DNA of 64,000 bases from JBCDBD01 sp039184335 (GTDB taxonomy: Bacteria; Bacteroidota; Bacteroidia; Flavobacteriales; Flavobacteriaceae). Made by a program: the position numbers and the translations under genes. The DNA lies in assembly GCA_039184335.1 (NCBI GenBank), contig JBCDBD010000006.1, positions 51,086 to 115,085 on the forward strand, given 5' to 3'. Below, piece by piece: positions 62,570 through 64,000 of the stretch (within the stretch, counting starts at the first letter, position 1; each line of letters begins with the position of its first letter). The notes under the pieces are model-generated. The model was not told where the DNA came from and searched no databases. It worked only from the letters and a program-made list of their open reading frames with translations.

Positions 62570-64000
62570 TTATCCCAACAAATCTCCACAAAGCTTTATC
62601 TTTAATTTGACCGCACCTGGAAGATAGGCAAGTGGAATCGACTCTTTGACCAATACTTTGATACTATTTTTTAATGCCCCATTTTCAAGTAGTTTTTTTT
62701 CTACTTTTTCAAAGAGCTGTTCCAGCGCTTTATTTTCATCTTTTTGCATGGTATTTATGACCAATTCTTCCTCACAACCTATTTGGGCAATACATGCGCC
62801 AAACGCATTGGCTACTTCCATATGTTCCGAAAAAATTACTTTTGAAGCACCACTGATCTTTTGTGGTAACAGGAATGCACCACCACCGCAGGCAATCACA
62901 GGAATTTCTGTTGCATCTGTTTTTAGTTTGTCTACCAATTTTTCAATGGTGAGCCGAATTTGACCCTTTACCGCAGAAAGCGCTTCTGAATAGTTCATTA
63001 CTGCGATTTTCGCTATCCCCTTTTGCAGCTTGGTTGCTTCTTTGGCCCCTGTAATGTGCAATTTGTGATTTGCCAAAAAGAAGTCGGAGAGGGTCAATGT
63101 ATCCCCTCCAAAAGCTAGGGCCTTTTCTTTTAGTTGGTATCCTACCGAATCAGGGCCCAAATGGCATTTGTCTTCGAAGAACCGTACGATAGTTCCACCA
63201 CCGATCCCCACAGCGACAACATCGGGCATTCTAAAGTTGGTCAATACCCCACCTATTTGGGCTGCTTGTGTACTTTCCCTAGGGAAAAAGTTCACCAAAA
63301 CCCCTCCATCAGAGGTAGTACCCCCTATATCAATAACAATTCCATTTTCCACTTTTGACAATGCCCCTGCCCCACGAATACTATTTGTGGGACCTGAAGA
63401 AATGGTGAGTACTGGAAGATCTTGCACCTGTTCCAACGACATTAGGGTTCCATCATTTTGCCCTATAAACATTTGGGAGGAAAGACCTAACCCGTGTACG
63501 GTATCTTTAAAGGCGTTGACCATTTTTGAGGCCACTTTTTGTAATGCTGCATTTAAAATGGCGGCGTTCTCACGTTCCAATAGACCCAGCCCCCCTATTC
63601 TGTGGGAGCAACTTATTCTAATTTCACTGCCCAAAATTTCATTGGCCCAAGCGGCAACTTGCAGTTCTTGGTCAGGAAGAGTCTTGGAAAAAATACCGGT
63701 GATGGCCAGCGATTCCACTTGCCCCCTCATGGCATGAAGGTGTTGTTTTACTTCTTCTTCATTCAATGGACTTATCAATCTACCATCAAATTCATACCCT
63801 CCATGCACCGTATAGATATGTGCCCCCAACAATGCTTTTAAATCTTCGGGAAAATCAGTCATGGTGGGGATGGAACTACTTGCCGGAAGACCAATTCTTA
63901 TGGCACCAATTTTGTTCAGTTCTTTACGTTCCACCAAAGCATTGGTGCAGTGCGTTGTGCCCAACATGATGTATTTAATGTCCCTTTTAGAAACATCCAC
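62570..64000 (-). CDS. hydantoinase/oxoprolinase family protein, partial
   Basis: A frame of 476 codons that runs off the right edge, so the N-terminus (first roughly 50 residues) is missing. It has 'TTHCTNALVERK', 'SHRIGGLGLLERENAAILNAAL', 'LTISSGPTNSIRGAGAL', 'IVIDIGGTTSDGGVLV' and 'VAVGIGGGTIVRFF', with 'IPVIACGGGAFLLP' near the end, all typical of the ATP-dependent HyuA/oxoprolinase family (actin-like ATPase fold). The partner HyuB is probably beyond the window. The substrate is unknown. Confidence 0.88.
   Translation of the reverse strand: MDVSKRDIKYIMLGTTHCTNALVERKELNKIGAIRIGLPASSSIPTMTDFPEDLKALLGAHIYTVHGGYEFDGRLISPLNEEEVKQHLHAMRGQVESLAITGIFSKTLPDQELQVAAWANEILGSEIRISCSHRIGGLGLLERENAAILNAALQKVASKMVNAFKDTVHGLGLSSQMFIGQNDGTLMSLEQVQDLPVLTISSGPTNSIRGAGALSKVENGIVIDIGGTTSDGGVLVNFFPRESTQAAQIGGVLTNFRMPDVVAVGIGGGTIVRFFEDKCHLGPDSVGYQLKEKALAFGGDTLTLSDFFLANHKLHITGAKEATKLQKGIAKIAVMNYSEALSAVKGQIRLTIEKLVDKLKTDATEIPVIACGGGAFLLPQKISGASKVIFSEHMEVANAFGACIAQIGCEEELVINTMQKDENKALEQLFEKVEKKLLENGALKNSIKVLVKESIPLAYLPGAVKLKIKLCGDLLG

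Noticed and set aside
1..64000. CRISPR arrays, insertion sequences, rRNA genes
   Set aside because: No regularly spaced repeats, transposase or integrase frames, or rRNA-like sequence were seen.

Overview
The window looks like chromosomal DNA of a marine-type Flavobacteriaceae bacterium (Bacteroidota; Muricauda/Maribacter/Robiginitalea-like by gene style, genus not proven). The reasons are TonB receptors with an N-terminal carboxypeptidase-regulatory-like domain, a type IX secretion C-terminal domain, a hybrid two-component regulator fused to an AraC domain, few Shine-Dalgarno sequences, and many exact matches to the Bacteroidota -7 promoter element TAnnTTTG in front of genes. All gene names rest on reading motifs; no database search was possible.

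Layout. 1-11 kb is housekeeping and conserved genes: an ACT-like protein, YraN, a DUF1800/DUF1501 pair, MetG, a Sua5/YrdC tRNA-modification enzyme, a histone-deacetylase-like amidohydrolase, a PAP2 phosphatase, ferritin with a small Cys-rich protein behind it, and an SSB. 11.4-17.3 kb is accessory: two gene-poor stretches, a 48-aa protein plus membrane protein pair, and two secreted repeat proteins (FG-GAP-like, WG-repeat). 17.6-40 kb holds a 1,319-residue hybrid sensor/regulator, an LMW-PTP-like phosphatase, an S9 peptidase, a GNAT enzyme, glycerate kinase, a SIMPL protein, an SDR/TetR pair with visible operators, a sortilin-like BNR protein, a CBS protein, a gene interrupted by an in-frame TGA, a threonine-dehydrogenase-like enzyme and moaE-moaC.

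40.4-62.3 kb is the most interesting part, a probable iron/siderophore island. It has two divergent AraC/TonB-receptor pairs. The first receptor is followed by a DUF4374 lipoprotein, then two small membrane proteins, a PepSY membrane protein, a further membrane protein, a TrxR-like ferredoxin/flavodoxin-NADP reductase and a flavodoxin. This resembles an expanded XusABC xenosiderophore system with its own low-potential electron supply. A 39-residue peptide with 15 cysteines lies 3 bp before a SigZ-like sigma factor. A long minus-strand operon runs from the second receptor through two small membrane proteins, two methyltransferases, a MATE exporter and an ABC transporter whose permease carries a degenerate M1-peptidase-like domain.

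Regulation ties the island together. Three promoters (receptor 1, the PepSY operon, receptor 2) each carry two 16-bp direct repeats (about ATTCCGyWTTGCGGAA) exactly 21 bp apart. Each pair ends 21 or 22 nt before a -7 element and 58-66 nt before the start codon. The two AraC proteins share nearly identical recognition helices, so one or both probably drive all three promoters. A second palindrome (TTATTTAGA-N5-TCTAAATAA) lies at both receptor promoters and at the reductase/flavodoxin promoter, and may be an iron-repressor site. The island is followed by a tRNA-Arg(CCT) gene and a truncated hydantoinase/oxoprolinase-like gene that runs off the right edge.
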